From NCBI GenBank assembly GCA_023375785.1, contig SZWC01009507.1:17216-59910 (forward strand): DNA of 42,695 nucleotides. The letters run 5' to 3'. Each line of letters starts with the position of its first letter. The stretch's first letter is position 1. Shown here in pieces: positions 9,971 to 23,235 of this stretch. The translations under genes were made by a program, and so were the position numbers. This DNA comes from Penium margaritaceum. Lineage: Eukaryota > Streptophyta > Zygnematophyceae > Desmidiales > Peniaceae. The notes under the pieces were generated by a model, which searched no databases, was not told the origin of the DNA, and saw only the letters and a list, made by a program, of their open reading frames with translations.

Positions 9971-12900
9971 ACAAAGTTGGCATGTGCCACTGGCCATGAC
10001 CACAAAGCTTACCAAGTGAAGTTAGCTTATACGAAACATAACACGAGTCAGCCACGTTCAGAGTGCCCAATCACAGTTCAGATGTACTAGGCATGACCTT
10101 GTAGGTATAAACAAGGCAAAAACCTGGTGGCTTGGCAAAGCGTTTGTGCGCAATGCCTTGACAAAGTTGGCATGTGCCACTGACCATGACCGCAAAGTTT
10201 ACCAAGTGACTTTAAGTTCTACGAATCGTAACACGAGTCAGCCACAGTCAGAGTGCCCAATCACAGTTTGGATGTACTAGGTATGACCTTGCAGTTATAA
10301 ACAAGGTAAAAAACTGGTGGCTTGGCACGGCTACTGTGCGCAATGCCTTGACAAAGTTGGCATGTGCCACTGACCATGACCACAAAGTTTACCAAGAACC
10401 TTAAATGGCTATGATTCATAACACGAGTCTGCCACAGTCAGAGTGTCGAATCATAGTGCAGATATACTGGGCATGACCTTACAGGTATTAGAAAGGTAGA
10501 AAACTGGTGGCTCGGTGTGGCTATTGTGTGCAATACCCTGACAAAGTTGGCATGTGCCACTGACCATGACGACAAATGTGTCCAATTCACTTTTACTTCT
10601 ATTAATCATAACAGGAGTCAACCACGGTCAGAGTGTTCAATCACAGTGCGGATGTACTAGGCATGATCTTGTAGGTTCAAACAAGGTAGAATATTGGTGG
10701 CTTGGTGTGGCTATTTTGCACTATGCCTTGACAAAGTTGGCATGTGCCACTGACCATGACCACAAATGTATCCAAGTGACTTTTACTTCTCTGGATCATA
10801 ACACGAGTCAGCCACGGTCAGACAGTCCAATCACAGTGCAGATGTACTAGGCATGATTGTATGGGTGCAAACAAGGTCGAATACTGGTGGCTTGGTTTGG
10901 CTATTGTGCGCAATGCCTTGACAAAGTTGGCATGTGCCACTGACCATGACCACAAATGTATCAAAGTGACTTTTACTTCTATTGATCATAACACGAGCCA
11001 GCCATGGTCAGAGTGTCCAATTACAGTGCAGCTATAGTAGGCATAATCTTGCAGGTTCAAAAAAGGTAGAATACTGGTGGCTCGGTGTGGCTATTATGCG
11101 CAATGCCTTGACAAAATTGGCATGTGCCACTGACCATGACCACAAAGTTTACCAAGTGACATTAACTTCTACGAATTGTAACACGAGTCAGCCACGGTCA
11201 GAGTGCCCAATCACATCGCAAATCTAATATGCATGACCTTGCAGGTATAAACAAGGTAAAAAACCGGTGGCTTGGCACGGCTATTGTATGCAATGCCTTG
11301 ACAAAGTTGGCATGTGCCACTGCCATGACCACAAAGTTTACCAAGTACCTTAAACGACTATGAATCATTACACGAGTCAGCCACGGTCAGAGTGTCCAAT
11401 CTCAGTGTACATATACTAGGCATGACCTTGCACGTATAAGCTAGAATACTGGTGGCTCGGTGTGGCTATTGTGTGCAATGCCTTGACAATGTTGGCATGT
11501 GCCACTGACCATGACCACAAATGTATCCATGTGAGTTTTACTTCTATTGATCATAACACGAGTCAGCCACGGTCAGAGTGCCCAATCACAGTGCAGATGT
11601 ACTAGGCATGATCTTGCAGGTGCAAACAAGGTATAATACTGGTGGCGCGGTGTGGCTATTGTGCGCAATGCCTTGACAAAGTTGGCATGTGCCACTGACC
11701 ATGACCACAAAGTTTACCAAGTGACTTTAACTTCTACGAATTGTAACACGAGTCAGCCACAGTCATAGTCCCCAATCACAGCGCACATCTAACATGCATG
11801 ACTTTGCAGATATGAACAAGGTAAAAAACCGGTGGCTTGGTACGGCTATTGTGTGCAATGCCAAAACAAAGTTGGCATGTGCCACTGCCATGACCACAAA
11901 GTTTACCAAGTGACATTAAACTATACGAATCGTAACACGAGTCAGCCACAATCATAGTGCCCAATCACAGTTCAGATGTACTAGGCAAGACCATGCACGT
12001 ATAAACAAGGTAAAGAACCGGTGGCTTGGCACGGCTCTTGTGCTTGATGCCTTGACAAATTTGGCATGTGCTTCTGACCATGACCACAACGTTTACCAAG
12101 TACCTTAAACAGCTATGAATCATAACAGGAGGCAGCCACTGTCAGAGTGTCCAATCACAGTGCAGACATACAAGGCATGACCTTACAGATATAAACAGGG
12201 TAGAATACTGGTGGCACGGTGTGGCTATTGTGTGCAATGCCTTGACAAAGTTGGCACGTGCCACAGACCATGACCACAAATGTATCCAAGTGACTTTTAC
12301 TTCTTTTGATGATAACACGAGTCAGCAACGGTCAGAGAGTCCAATCACAGTGCAGATGTAGTAGGCATGATCTTGCAGGTGTAAACAAGGTAGTATACTG
12401 GTGGCTTGTTGTTGCTATTTTGCGCAATGCCTTGACAAAGTTGGAATGTGCCACTGAACATGACCACAAAGTTTACCGAGTGACTTTAACTTCTACAAAC
12501 CGTAACAAGAGTCAGCCACAGTCAGAATGCCCAGTCACAGTGCACAGCTAATATGCATGACCTTGCACGTATAAACAAGGTAAAGAACCAGAGGCTTGGC
12601 ACGGCTATTGTGCGCAATGCCTTGACAAAATTGGCATGTGCCACTGACCATGACCACAACGTTTACCGAGTACATTAAACGGCTATGAATCTTAACAGGA
12701 GTCAGCCACGGTCAGAGTGTCCCATCACAGTGTAGATTTAGTGGGCATGACCTTGCAGGTAGATACAAGGTGTAATACTGGGGGCTTGGTGTGGCTATTG
12801 TGTGCAATGCCTTGAAAAAGTTGGCATGTGCCACTGACCATGACCACAAATGTATCCAAGTGGCCTTTACTTCTATTGATCATAACACAAGTCAGCCACG

Positions 12901-15080
12901 GTCAGAGTGTCCAATTACAGTACAGATGTACTAGGCATGATCTTGCAGGTGAAAACAAGGTAGAATACTGGTGGCTCAGTGTGGCTATTGTGCGCAATGC
13001 CTGGATGAACTTGGCATGTGCCACTGACCATGACCACAAAGTTTACCAAGTGACTTTAACGTCTACGAATCGTAACACAAGTCAGCCACAGTCAATGTGC
13101 CCAATCACAGTTCAGATGTATTATGCATGACCTTGCAGGTATAGAAAATGCAAAAATCCGGTAGCTTGGCACGGCTATTGTGCGCAATGCCTTGACAAAG
13201 TTGGCACGTGCCACTGACCATGACCACAAAGTTTACCAAGTACCTTAAATGGCTATGAATCATAACATGAGTCAGCCACGGTCAACGTTTCCAACCACAG
13301 TGCAGATGTACTAGGCATGATCTTGCAGGCTCAAACAAGGTAGGATACTGGTGGCTTGATTGGCTATTGTGCGCAATGCCTTCACAAAGCTGGCATGTGC
13401 CACTGACCATGACCACAAATGTATCCAAGTGACTTCTACTTCTATTGATCACAGCACAAGTCAGCCACGGTGAGAGTGTCCAATCACAGTATAGATGTAC
13501 TGGGCATGAACTTCCAGGTATAAACAAGGTAGAATAATGGTGGCTCGGTGTGGCTATTGTGCGCAATGCCTTGACAAAGTTGGCATGTGCCACAGACCAT
13601 GACCACAAATGTTTCCAAGTGACTTTTACTTCTATTCATCATAACACGAGTCAGCCACGGTCAAAGTGCCCAATCACAGTGCACATCTAATATGCATGAC
13701 CTTGCATGTATAAACAAGGTAAAAAACCGGTGGCTTGGCACGGCTATTGTGCACAATGCCTTGACAAAGTTGGCATGTGCCACTGAACATGACCACAAAT
13801 GTATCTAATTGTCTTTTACTTATATTGATCATAACACGAGACAGCCACGGTCAGATAGTCCAATCACAGTGCAGATGTACTAGGCTATATCTTGCAGGTA
13901 CAAACAAGGTAGAATACTGGTGGCTCCGTGTGGCTATCGTGCGCAATGCCTAGACAAAGGCGGCATGTGCCACTGACCATGACCACAACGTTTACCAAGT
14001 GACTTTAACTTCTACGAACCGTAACACGAGTCAGCCATAGTATGATTGTCCAGTCACAGTACACATCTTAAATGCATGACCTTGCAGGTATAAACAAGGT
14101 ATAAAACCGGTGGCTTGGCACGGCTATTGTGCGCAATGCCTTGACAAAGTTGGCATGTTCCACTGACCATGACCACAAAGTTTACCAAGTACCTTAAACG
14201 GCTATGAATCCTAACACAAGTCAACCACGGTCAGAGTGTCCAATCACATTGCAGACATACTGGGCATGACCTTGCAAGTATAAACAAGGTAGAATACTGG
14301 TGGCTCGGTTTGGCTATTGTGTGCAATGCCTTGACAAAGTTGGCATGTGCCACAGACCATGACCACAAATGCATCCAAGTGACTTTTACTTATATTCATC
14401 ATAACACGAAAAGCCACGGTCAGAGTGTCCAATCACAGTGCAGATGTACTAGGCATGATCTTGCAGGTTCAAACAAGGTAGAATACTGGTGGCTCGGTGT
14501 GGCTATTGTGTGCAATGCCTTGACAAAGCTGGCATGTGCCACTGACCATGACCACAAAGTTCACCAGGTACCTTAAACGGCTATGAATCATAACACGATT
14601 CAGCCATGGTCACGGTGTCCAATCACAGTGCAGATGTAATGGGCATGACCTTGCAGGTACAAACAAGGTAAAAAACTGGTGGCTCAGTGTGGCTACTGTG
14701 TGCAGTGCCTTGAAAACGTTGGCATGTGCCACTGACAATGACCACAAATGTATCCAAGTGATTTCTACTTCTATTGACCATAACACAAGTCAGCCACGGT
14801 CAAAGTGTCCAATCACAGTGCAGATGTACTAGGCATGATCTTGCAGGTGCAAACAAGGTCGAATACTGGTGGATTGATGTGGCTATTGTGTGCAATGCCT
14901 TGACAAAGGTGGCATGTGCCACTGACCATGACCAAAACGTTTACCACGTGCCTCTAACTTTTATGAATCGTAACACGAGTCAGCCACTGTCAGAGTGCCC
15001 AATCACAGTGCACATCTAATATGCATGACCTTACAGGTATAAACAAGGTAAATGACCGGTGGCTTGGCACGGCTACCGTG

Positions 15081-15240
15081 CGCAATGCCTTGACAATGTT
15101 GGCATATGCCACTGACCATGACCACAATGTTTACCAAGTACCTTAAATGGCTATGAATCACAACATGATTCAGCCACAGTCTGAGTGTCCAAACAAGGTA
15201 GACTACTGGTGGCTCGGTGTGGTTATTGTGCGCAATGCCT
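15081..15240 (-). repeat. monomer with 40-bp internal deletion
   Basis: Successive cgcaatgcct landmarks at 15081 and 15231 are only 150 bp apart. The sequence runs from gagtgtccaa straight into acaaggtagac, so the stretch normally carrying tcacagtgcag to caggtata is missing. The joint lies at a short caa microhomology near 15190. Confidence 0.8.
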
Positions 15241-16213
15241 TGACAAAGTTGGCATGTGCCAGTGACCATGAACACAATGTTTACCAAGTGACTTTAACTT
15301 ACACGAATCATAACACGAGTCAGCCACAGTCAGAGTGCCCAATCACAGTTCAGATGTATTAGGCATATCCTTACAGGTATAAACAAGGTCAAAAACCGGT
15401 GGCTTGGCACGGCTACTGTGCGCAATTCCTTGAAAACGTGGCATATACCACTGACCATGACCACAAAGTTTACCAAGTACATTAACCGGCTATGAATCTT
15501 AACACGAGTCCGCCACGGTCAGAATGTCCAGTCACAGTGCACATATACCGGGAATGACCTTGCATATACAAACAAGGTAGAATACTGGTGGCTTGGTGTG
15601 ACCATTGTGCGCAATGCCTTGACAAAGTTGGCATGTGCCACTGACCATGAACACAATGTTTACCAAGTGACTTTAACTTACACGAATCATAACACGAGTC
15701 AGCCACAGTCAGAGTGCCCAATCACAGTTCAGATGTATTAGGAATATCCTTGCAGGTATAAACAAGGTCAAAAACCGGTGGCTTGGCACGGTTACTGTGC
15801 GCAATGCCTTGAAAAAGTTCGCATATACCACTGACCATGACCACAAAGTTTACCAAGTACATTAACCGGCTATGAATCTTAACACGAGTCCGCCACGGTC
15901 AGAATGTCCAATCACAGTGCACATATACCGGGCATGACCTTTCATATACAAACAAGGTAAATTAATGGTGGCTCGGTGTGACTATTGTGCGCAATGCCTT
16001 GACAAAGTTGGCATGCGCCACTGACCATGACCACAAATCTATCCAAGTGACGTTTACATCTACTGATCATAACACAAGTCAGCCACTGTCAGAGTGACCA
16101 ATCACAGTGCAGATGTATTAGGCATGATATTACAGGTGCAAACAAGGTAGAATACTGGTGGCTTGGTGTGGCTATTGTGCGCAATGCCTTGACAAAGTTG
16201 GCATGTGCCACTG
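15241..16213 (-). repeat. higher-order block, copy 1 (offset 2470 bp to copy 2)
   Basis: This stretch is nearly identical to 17710-18683, an offset of 2469-2470 bp or 13 monomers. Both copies share rare variants: accatgaacacaatg, ggaatatcc, aagttcgcatatacc and attaaccggct. Each copy is itself internally dimeric: accatgaacacaatg recurs 380 bp apart at about 15270 and 15650. At the right border the match stops abruptly near 16213. Confidence 0.8.
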
Positions 16214-16250
16214 ACCATGACCACAAAGTTTACCAAGTACCTTAAACGGC

Positions 16251-17010
16251 TATGAACCATAACACGAGTCAGCCATAGTCAGAGTGTCCAATCACAGTGC
16301 AGATGTACTATGCATGATCTTGCAGGTGCAAACAAGGTAGAATACTGGTGGCTCGGTGTGGCTATTGTGCGCAATGCCTTGACAAAGTTGGCATTTGCCA
16401 CTGACCATGACCACATAGTTTACGAGGTGACTCTAACTTCTACGAATTGTAACACGAGTCAGCCACGGTCAGAGTGCCCAATGACATTGCACACCTAATA
16501 TGCATGACCTTGCAGGTATAAACAAGGTAAAAAACCGGTGGCTTGGGACGGCTATTGTACGCAATGCCTTGACAATGTTGGCATGTGCCACTGACCATGA
16601 CCACGAAGTTTACCAAGTACCTTAAACGGCTATGAACCATAACACGAGTCAGCCATAGTCAGAGTGTCCAATCACAGTGCAGATGTACTATGCATGATCT
16701 TGCAGGTGCAAACAAGGTAGAATACTGGTGGCTCGGTGTGGCTATTGTGCGCAATGCCTTGACAAAGTTGGCATTTGCCACTGACCATGACCACATAGTT
16801 TACGAGGTGACTCTAACTTCTACGAATTGTAACACGAGTCAGCCACGGTCAGAGTGCCCAATGACATTGCACACCTAATATGCATGACCTTGCAGGTATA
16901 AACAAGGTAAAAAACCGGTGGCTTGGTACGGCTATTGTACGCAATGCCTTGACAATGTTGGCATGTGCCACTGACCATGACCACAAAGTTTACCAAGTAC
17001 CTTAAACGGC
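16251..17010 (-). repeat. two tandem 380-bp dimers, nearly identical
   Basis: The segments 16251-16630 and 16631-17010 are almost the same base for base. I see only a few differences, such as cttgggacgg against cttggtacgg and ccacgaag against ccacaaag. Each unit holds one monomer with atgcatgatcttgcagg and one with tatgcatgaccttgcagg. A recent unequal exchange in a dimeric register explains this. Confidence 0.85.
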
Positions 17011-17450
17011 TATGAATCATAACACGAGTCAGCCATAGTCAGAGTGTCCAATCACAGTGCAGATGTACTATGCATGATCTTGCAGATACAAACAAGGTAG
17101 AGTACTCGTGGCTTGGCGTGGCTATTGTGCGCAATGCCTTGACAAAGTTGGCATGTGCCATTGACCATGACCACAATGTTTACCAAGTGGCTTTAACATA
17201 TACGAATCGTAACACGAGTCAGCCATAGTCAGAGTACCCAATCAAAGTTCAGATTTACGAGGCAAGACCTTGCAGGTATAAACAAGGTCAAACACCAGTG
17301 GCTTTGCATGGCAACTGTGCACAATGCCTTGACAAAGTTGGCCTGTGCCGTTGACCATTACCACAAAGTCTACCAAGTACCTTAAAAGGCTATGAATCTT
17401 AACACGAGTCAGCCACGGTCAGAGTGTCCAATCACAGTGCAGATATACTG
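16920..17450 (-). repeat. higher-order block with a copy at 19199-19729
   Basis: The match lies at an offset of 2279 bp, which is 12 monomers minus one base; the lost base is visible at about 19139, where gcccatcac replaces gcccaatcac. Shared rare variants include ggtagagtact, agtacccaatcaaagttcag and ttgaccattaccac. The neighbouring block repeats at 13 monomers, so a monomer was gained or lost between units. Confidence 0.75.
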
Positions 17451-17709
17451 GGCATAACCTTGCAGGTACAAACAAGGTAGAATACAGGTGGCTCAGTGTG
17501 ACTATTGTGCGCAATGCCTTGACTATGTTGGCATGTGCCACTGACCACGACAACAAATAGATCCAAGTGACTTTTACTTCTACTGATCATAACACAAGTC
17601 AGCCACGGTCAGAGTGTCAAATCACAGTGCAGATGTGCTAGGCATGATCTTGCAGGTGCAAACAAGGTAGAATACTGGTGGCTCGGTGTGGCTATTGTGC
17701 GCAATGCCT

Positions 17710-18683
17710 TGACAAAGTTGGCATGTGCCACTGACCATGAACACAATGTTTACCAAGTGACTTTAACTTATACGAATCATAACACGAGTCAGCCACAGTC
17801 AGAGTGCCCAATCACAGTTCAGATGTATTAGGCATATCCTTACAGGTATAAACAAGGTCAAAAACCGGTGGCTTGGCACGGCTACTGTGCGCAATGCCTT
17901 GAAAAAGTTGGCATATACCACTGACCATGACCACAAAGTTTACCAAGTACATTAACCGGCTACGAATCTTAACACGAGTCCGCCACGGTCAGAATGTCCA
18001 GTCACAGTGCACATATACCGGGCATGACCTTGCATATACAAACAAGGTAGAATACTGGTGGCCTGGTGTGACTATTGTGCGCAATGCCTTGACAAAGTTG
18101 GCATGTGCCACTGACCATGAACACAATGTTTACCAAGTGACTTTCACTTATACGAACCATAACACGAGTCAGCCACAGTCAGAGTGCCCAATCACAGTTC
18201 AGATGTATTAGGAATATCCCTGCAGGTATAAACAAGGTCAAAAACCGGTGGCTTGGCACGGTTACTGTGCGCAATGCCTTGAAAAAGTTCGCATATACCA
18301 CTGACCATGACCACAAAGTTTACCAAGTGCATTAACCGGCTATGAATCTTAACACGAGTCCGCCACGGTCAGAATGTCCAATCACAGTGCACATATAGCG
18401 GGCATGACCTTGCATATACAAACAAGGTAGAATACTGGTGGCTCGGTGTGACTATTGTGCGCAATGCCTTGACAAAGTTGGCATGCACCACTGACCATGA
18501 CCACAAATGTATCCAAGTGACTTTTACATCTACTGATCATAACACACGTCAGCCACTGTCAGAGTGACCAATCACAGTGCAGATGTATTAGGCATGATAT
18601 TACAGGTGCAAACAAGGTAGAATACTGGTGGCTTGGTGTGGCTATTGTGCGCAATGCCTTGACAAAGTTGGCATTTGCCACTG
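17710..18683 (-). repeat. higher-order block, copy 2
   Basis: This is the partner of 15241-16213 at +2470 bp, with the same internal 380-bp dimers. Just past its end the sequence changes to a different monomer variant (ccacatagtttacgaagtg), marking the recombination border. Confidence 0.8.
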
Positions 18684-19198
18684 ACCATGACCACATAGTT
18701 TACGAAGTGACTCTAACTTCTACGAATTGTAACACGAGTCAGCCACGGTCAGAGTGCCCAATGACATTGCACACCTAATATGCATGACCTTGCAGGTATA
18801 AACAAGGTAAAAAACCGGTGGCTTGGCACGATGATTGTATGCCATGCCTCGACAAAAATGGCATGTGCCACTGACCATGACCACAAAGTTTACCAAGTAC
18901 CTTAAACGGCTATAAATCATAACACGAGGCAGCCACGGTCAGAGTGTCCAATCACAGTGCAGATATACCGGGCATGACCTTGCAGGTATAAACAAGGTAG
19001 AATACCGGTGGCTCGGTGTGGCTATTGTGTGTAATTCCTTGACAAAGTTAGCATGTGCCACTGACCATGACCACAACGTTTATCACGTGACTTTGACTTC
19101 AACGAATCATAACACGAGTCAGCCACGATCAGAGTGCCCATCACAGTGCACATATTATATGCCTGACCTTACAGGTATAAACAAGGTAAAAAACCGGT

Positions 19199-19729
19199 GG
19201 CTTGGTACGGCTATTGTACGCAATGCCTTGACAATGTTGGCATGTGCCACTGACCATGACCACAAAGTTTACCAAGTACCTTAAACGGCTATGAATCATA
19301 ACACGAGTCAGCCACAGTCATAGTGTCCAATCACAGTGCAGATGTGCTATGCATGATCTTGCAGATACAAACAAGGTAGAGTACTTGTGGCTTGGCGTGG
19401 CTATTGTGCGCAATGCCTTGACAAAGTTGGCATGTGCCATTGACCATGACCACAATGTTTACCAAGTGGCTTTAACATATACGAATCGTAACACGAGTCA
19501 GCCATAGTCAGAGTACCCAATCAAAGTTCAGATTTACGAGGCAAGACCTTGCAGGTGTAAACAAGTTCAAATACCAGTGGCTTTGCACGGCAACTGTGCA
19601 CAATGCCTTGACAACGTTGGCCTGTGCCATTGACCATTACCACAAAGTCTACCAAGTACCTTAAACGGCTATGAATCTTAACACGAGTCAGCCACGGTCA
19701 GAGTGTCCAATCACAGTGCAGATATACTA
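19199..19729 (-). repeat. higher-order block, second copy of 16920-17450
   Basis: It carries the same rare variants as its partner, with sporadic substitutions such as gtgctatgcatg for gtactatgcatg. The match ends near the type change to ctaggcatgatcttgcagg. Confidence 0.75.
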
Positions 19730-22389
19730 GGCATGATCTTGCAGGTGCAAACAAGGTAGAATACTGGTGGCTCGGTGTGGCTATTGTGCGCAATGCCCTG
19801 ACAAAGTTGGCATGTGCCACTGACCATGACCACATAGGTTAACATGTGACTTCAACTTCTACAAATTGTAACATGAGTCAGCCACGTTCAGAGTTCCCAA
19901 TGACATTGCACATCTAATATGCATGACGTTGCAGGTATAAACAAAGTAAAGAACTGGTGGCTTGGCACGGCTATTGTATGCAATGCCTTGACAAAGTTGG
20001 CATGTGCCACTGACCATAACCAGAAAGTTTACCAAGTACCTTAAACGGCTATGAGTCATAACACGAGTCAGCCACAGTCAGAGTGTCCAATCACAGTACA
20101 GATATACTGAGCATGACCTTGCAGGTATAAACAAGGTAGAATATTGGTGGCTAGGTATGGCTATTGTGCGCAATGCCTTGACAAAGTTGGCATGTGCCAC
20201 TGACCATGACCACAATGTTTACCAAGTGACTTTAACTTCTACGAATTGTAACACGAGTCAGCTACAGTCAGAGTGCCCAATGACATTGCACATATAATAT
20301 GCATGACCTTACAGGTATAAACAAGGTAAAAAACCGGTGGCTTGGCACGGCTATTGTATGCAATGCCTTTACAAAGCTGGCATGTGTCACTTACCATGAC
20401 CACACAGTTTACCAAGTACCTTAAACAGCTATGAATCATAACACAAGTCAGCCACGGTCAGAGTGTCCAATCACTGTGCAGATATACAGGGAATGACCTT
20501 GCAGGTATAAACAAGGTAGAATACTGTTGGCTTGGGGTGGCTATTGTGCGCAATGCCTTGACAACGTTGGCATGTGCCACTGACCATGACCACAAATGTA
20601 TCCAATTGACATTTACTTCTATTGATCATAACACGAGTAAGTCACGGTCAGAGTGTCAAATCACAATTCAGATGTACTGGGCAGGGTATTGAAGGCTCAA
20701 ATAAGGTATTATACTGGTGGCTTGGTGTGGCTATTGTGCGCAATGCCTTGACAAAGCTGGCATGTGCCACTTACCATAACCACAAAGTTTACCAAGTTAC
20801 TTAAACATCTATGAATTGTAACACGAGTCAGCCATGGTCTGAGTGCCCAATCAAAGCGCAATTCTAGTATGTATGACATTGTAGGTCTAAACAAGGTAGA
20901 ATACTGGTGGCTCGGTGTGGCTATTGTGCTAAATTCATTGACAAAGGTGGCATGTGCCACTGACCATGACCACAAAGTTTACCAAGTACCTTAAATGGCT
21001 ACGAATCATAACACGAGTCAGCCACGGTCAGAGTGTCCAATCACAGTGCACATATACTCGGCATGACCTTTCAGGTATTAACAAGGTGGAATACTGGTGG
21101 CTCGGTGTGGCTATTGTGCGCAATGCCTTGACAAAGTTGGCATGTGCCACTGACCATGACAACAAAGTTAACCAAGTACCTTAAACGGCTACGAGTCATA
21201 ACACGAGTCAGCCACAAGCAGAGTGTCCAATCATAGTGCAGATATACTGGGCATGACCTTGCGGGTATAAACAAGGTGGAATATTGGTGGCTTAGTTTGG
21301 CTATTGTGCGCAATGCCTTGACAAAGTTGGCATGTGCCACTGACCATGACCACAAAGTCTACCAACTCCCTGAAATGGCTATGAATCTTAACACGAGTCA
21401 GCCACGGTCAGAGTCTCCAATCACAGTGCAGATATACTGGGCATGACCTTGGAGGTACAATCAAGGTAGAATACTGGTGGCTCGGTGTGACTATTCTGCG
21501 CAATATCTTGACAAAGTTTGCATTTCCACTGACCATGACCATAAATGCATCCAAGTGACTTTTACTTCTACTGATCATTACTCAAGTCAGCCACGGTCAG
21601 AGTGTCCAATCACAGTGCAGATGTACTAGGCATGATCTTGCAGGTGCAAACAAGGTATAATACTGGTGGTTCGGTCTGGCTAGTGTGCGCAATGCCTTGA
21701 CAAAGTTGGCATGTGTCATTGACCATGACCACAAAGCTTACCAAGTACCTTAAACGGCTATGAATCATAACACGAGTCAGCCATGGTCAGAGTGTCCAAT
21801 CACAGTGTAGATATACTAGGCATGGCCTTGCAGGTATAAACAAGGTATAATACTGGTGGCTTGGTGTGGCTATTGTGCGCAATGCCTTGACAAAGTTGGC
21901 ATGTGCCACTGACCACGACCACAAATGTATCCAATTCACATTTGCTTCTATTGACCACAACACGAGTCAGCCACGGTCAGAGTGTCCAATCACAATACAG
22001 ATGTAATGGGCAAGATCTTGCAGGTTCAAATAATGTAGAATACTGGTGGCTTGGTGTGGCTATTGTGCGCAATGCCTTGACAAAGTTGGCATGTGCCACT
22101 GACCATAACCACAAAGTTTACCAAGTGACTTTAACTTCTATGAATCGTAACACGAGTCAGCCATGGTCTGAGTGCCCAATCACAGCGCACTTCTAATATG
22201 CATGACCTTGTATGTATAAACAAGGTAGAATACTGGTGGCTCGGTGTGGCCATTGTGCGCAATGCCTTGACAAAGGTGGCATGTGCCACTGACCATGACC
22301 ACAAATTGTACCAAGTACATTAAACGGCTACAAATCATAACATGAGTCAGCCCCGGTCAGAGTGTCCAGTCACATGATTTAGCGCTTCC

Positions 22390-22436
22390 ACCTCGCAGAG
22401 GTCCTAGCGAAGCCCAAGCAGCACTACTTTAAGTAG
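22390..22436. other. two small inverted repeats at the island's left end
   Basis: acctc (22390-22394) pairs with gaggt (22398-22402) across a 3-nt loop. ctactt (22424-22429) pairs with aagtag (22431-22436) around a single base. Both are short and could be chance; they are noted because they sit near the element end. Confidence 0.4.
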
Positions 22437-22940
22437 CTTAGATCATTGTACTCTTGCTTCCACTATTCCATCAATCAATCATTTCCTTCCATCACTCTCG
22501 CAACTCTTATCGTGTCGATCCTCGGTCAACTGCCTGTCTCGCATCGCTCATCTCCAGAACTTGTTACTGCCAACCTGCTCAACTCATAACTTGTTCCAAG
22601 CAGCGCCACGAGCCTTCCCGTGTCGTATTCTCTCCACCTCAAAATCCTGACAGTACGGGCGCGGAAGTACAAAGGTGCCTTGACGAGGCAATGTGGGTGA
22701 GATTGAGTAAAGCAAAGGAGCAACAAAGGGCAAAGCTGGTGAAAGCGAATGAAGGTAACAAGGGATGCAAGTGCCTGAGCTGTGAAGGTGGAAAGAGATG
22801 ACACACTGAGGCCACAGTCGTCATGGCAGGCGTAGCGGAAGATGAGGCAAGCTCAATTGATTTGAGCAGATAGCTGATAACAGAGGCAAAAAATACAAGG
22901 AGAATTGAACTACTTAAGTACCAGTCCTAGTCTCTACTAT

Positions 22941-23026
22941 GGGGGGCGATAGCCTAAGTGGTGCCGCAGCCGCTTGGCTGCTTCTGCCATGGAGGCAGGG
23001 TGCGGAGCCGATTCGCGGCTCGGCAC
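22941..23026 (+). other. cloverleaf-like fold with tRNA A-box motif (SINE head or structured RNA?)
   Basis: Three adjacent perfect hairpins lie in 66 bases: gcagcc/ggctgc with a 4-nt loop (22966-22981), ctgcc/ggcag with a 5-nt loop (22984-22998) and gagccg/cggctc with a 5-nt loop (23005-23021). All three are enclosed by gtgcc (22961-22965) pairing with ggcac (23022-23026). Just upstream, tagcctaagtgg (22950-22961) matches the pol III A-box consensus TRGYNNARNNGG at every position. In the third arm, ccgattcgcgg resembles a decayed B box (GGTTCGANNCC), though the match is poor. It is not an intact tRNA: the 5' ggggggcg has no 3' partner. Possibilities are a tRNA-derived SINE head, a structured element of the surrounding LTR, or chance in G+C-rich DNA. 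Confidence 0.35.
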
Positions 23027-23163
23027 GAACAAGAGAGATGCGGGACATCGTGGAGGCACGTAGTCCTAGAGTGGTGCGCCGGTGTTGTTCAGCTATGCCT
23101 GTTTTTGGTACGTGGGCGAGAGAGTGCTTCTCCGCCACGTGAGCGCGGAGCGAAGTCCGGAGC

Positions 23164-23235
23164 GCTGGTTTGGGATGACCGTTATCGAGCAACCGGCCGT
23201 TCGTGAAGTGTCGGCCAGGGAAACTCCAAACCAGT
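23164..23235 (+). other. inverted repeat ctggtttgg / ccaaaccag
   Basis: A 9-bp perfect inverted pair encloses roughly 55 bases, which include the smaller near-complementary motifs accggccgttcg and tcggccagg. No function is assigned; it adds to the structured character of this island. Confidence 0.4.

Larger units (their letters stand above)
9971..22374 (-). repeat. 190-bp satellite array, block 2 (reverse), left part
   Basis: About 65 monomers lie in inverted orientation: the landmark reads as gccactgaccatgaccac and gcaatgccttgacaaag on the forward strand, again spaced 190 bp. The same A, B and C variants occur (acttctacgaatcgtaac, cggctatgaatcataac and acttctattgatcataac). The orientation switch coincides with the retroelement remnant on the left. 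The block contains dimeric and 12/13-monomer higher-order repeats between about 15240 and 19730, and one monomer with a 40-bp deletion. No gene is seen. Confidence 0.97.

Noticed and set aside
9475..10070. Several overlapping frames of 68-101 codons in the retroelement leader, as gag
   Set aside because: They occur on both strands, have no nucleocapsid zinc knuckle or capsid-like segment, and two run from the leader into satellite.
22454..22804. 115-codon forward and 92-codon reverse frames in the second island, as genes
   Set aside because: They overlap on opposite strands with no recognisable domain. The Lys- and Glu-rich C-terminus recalls retroelement polyproteins only vaguely.
22941..23026. 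Intact tRNA gene
   Set aside because: The A-box matches, but the B-box is degenerate and there is no acceptor stem pairing with the 5' ggggggcg, so it is kept only as a SINE-like or structured candidate.
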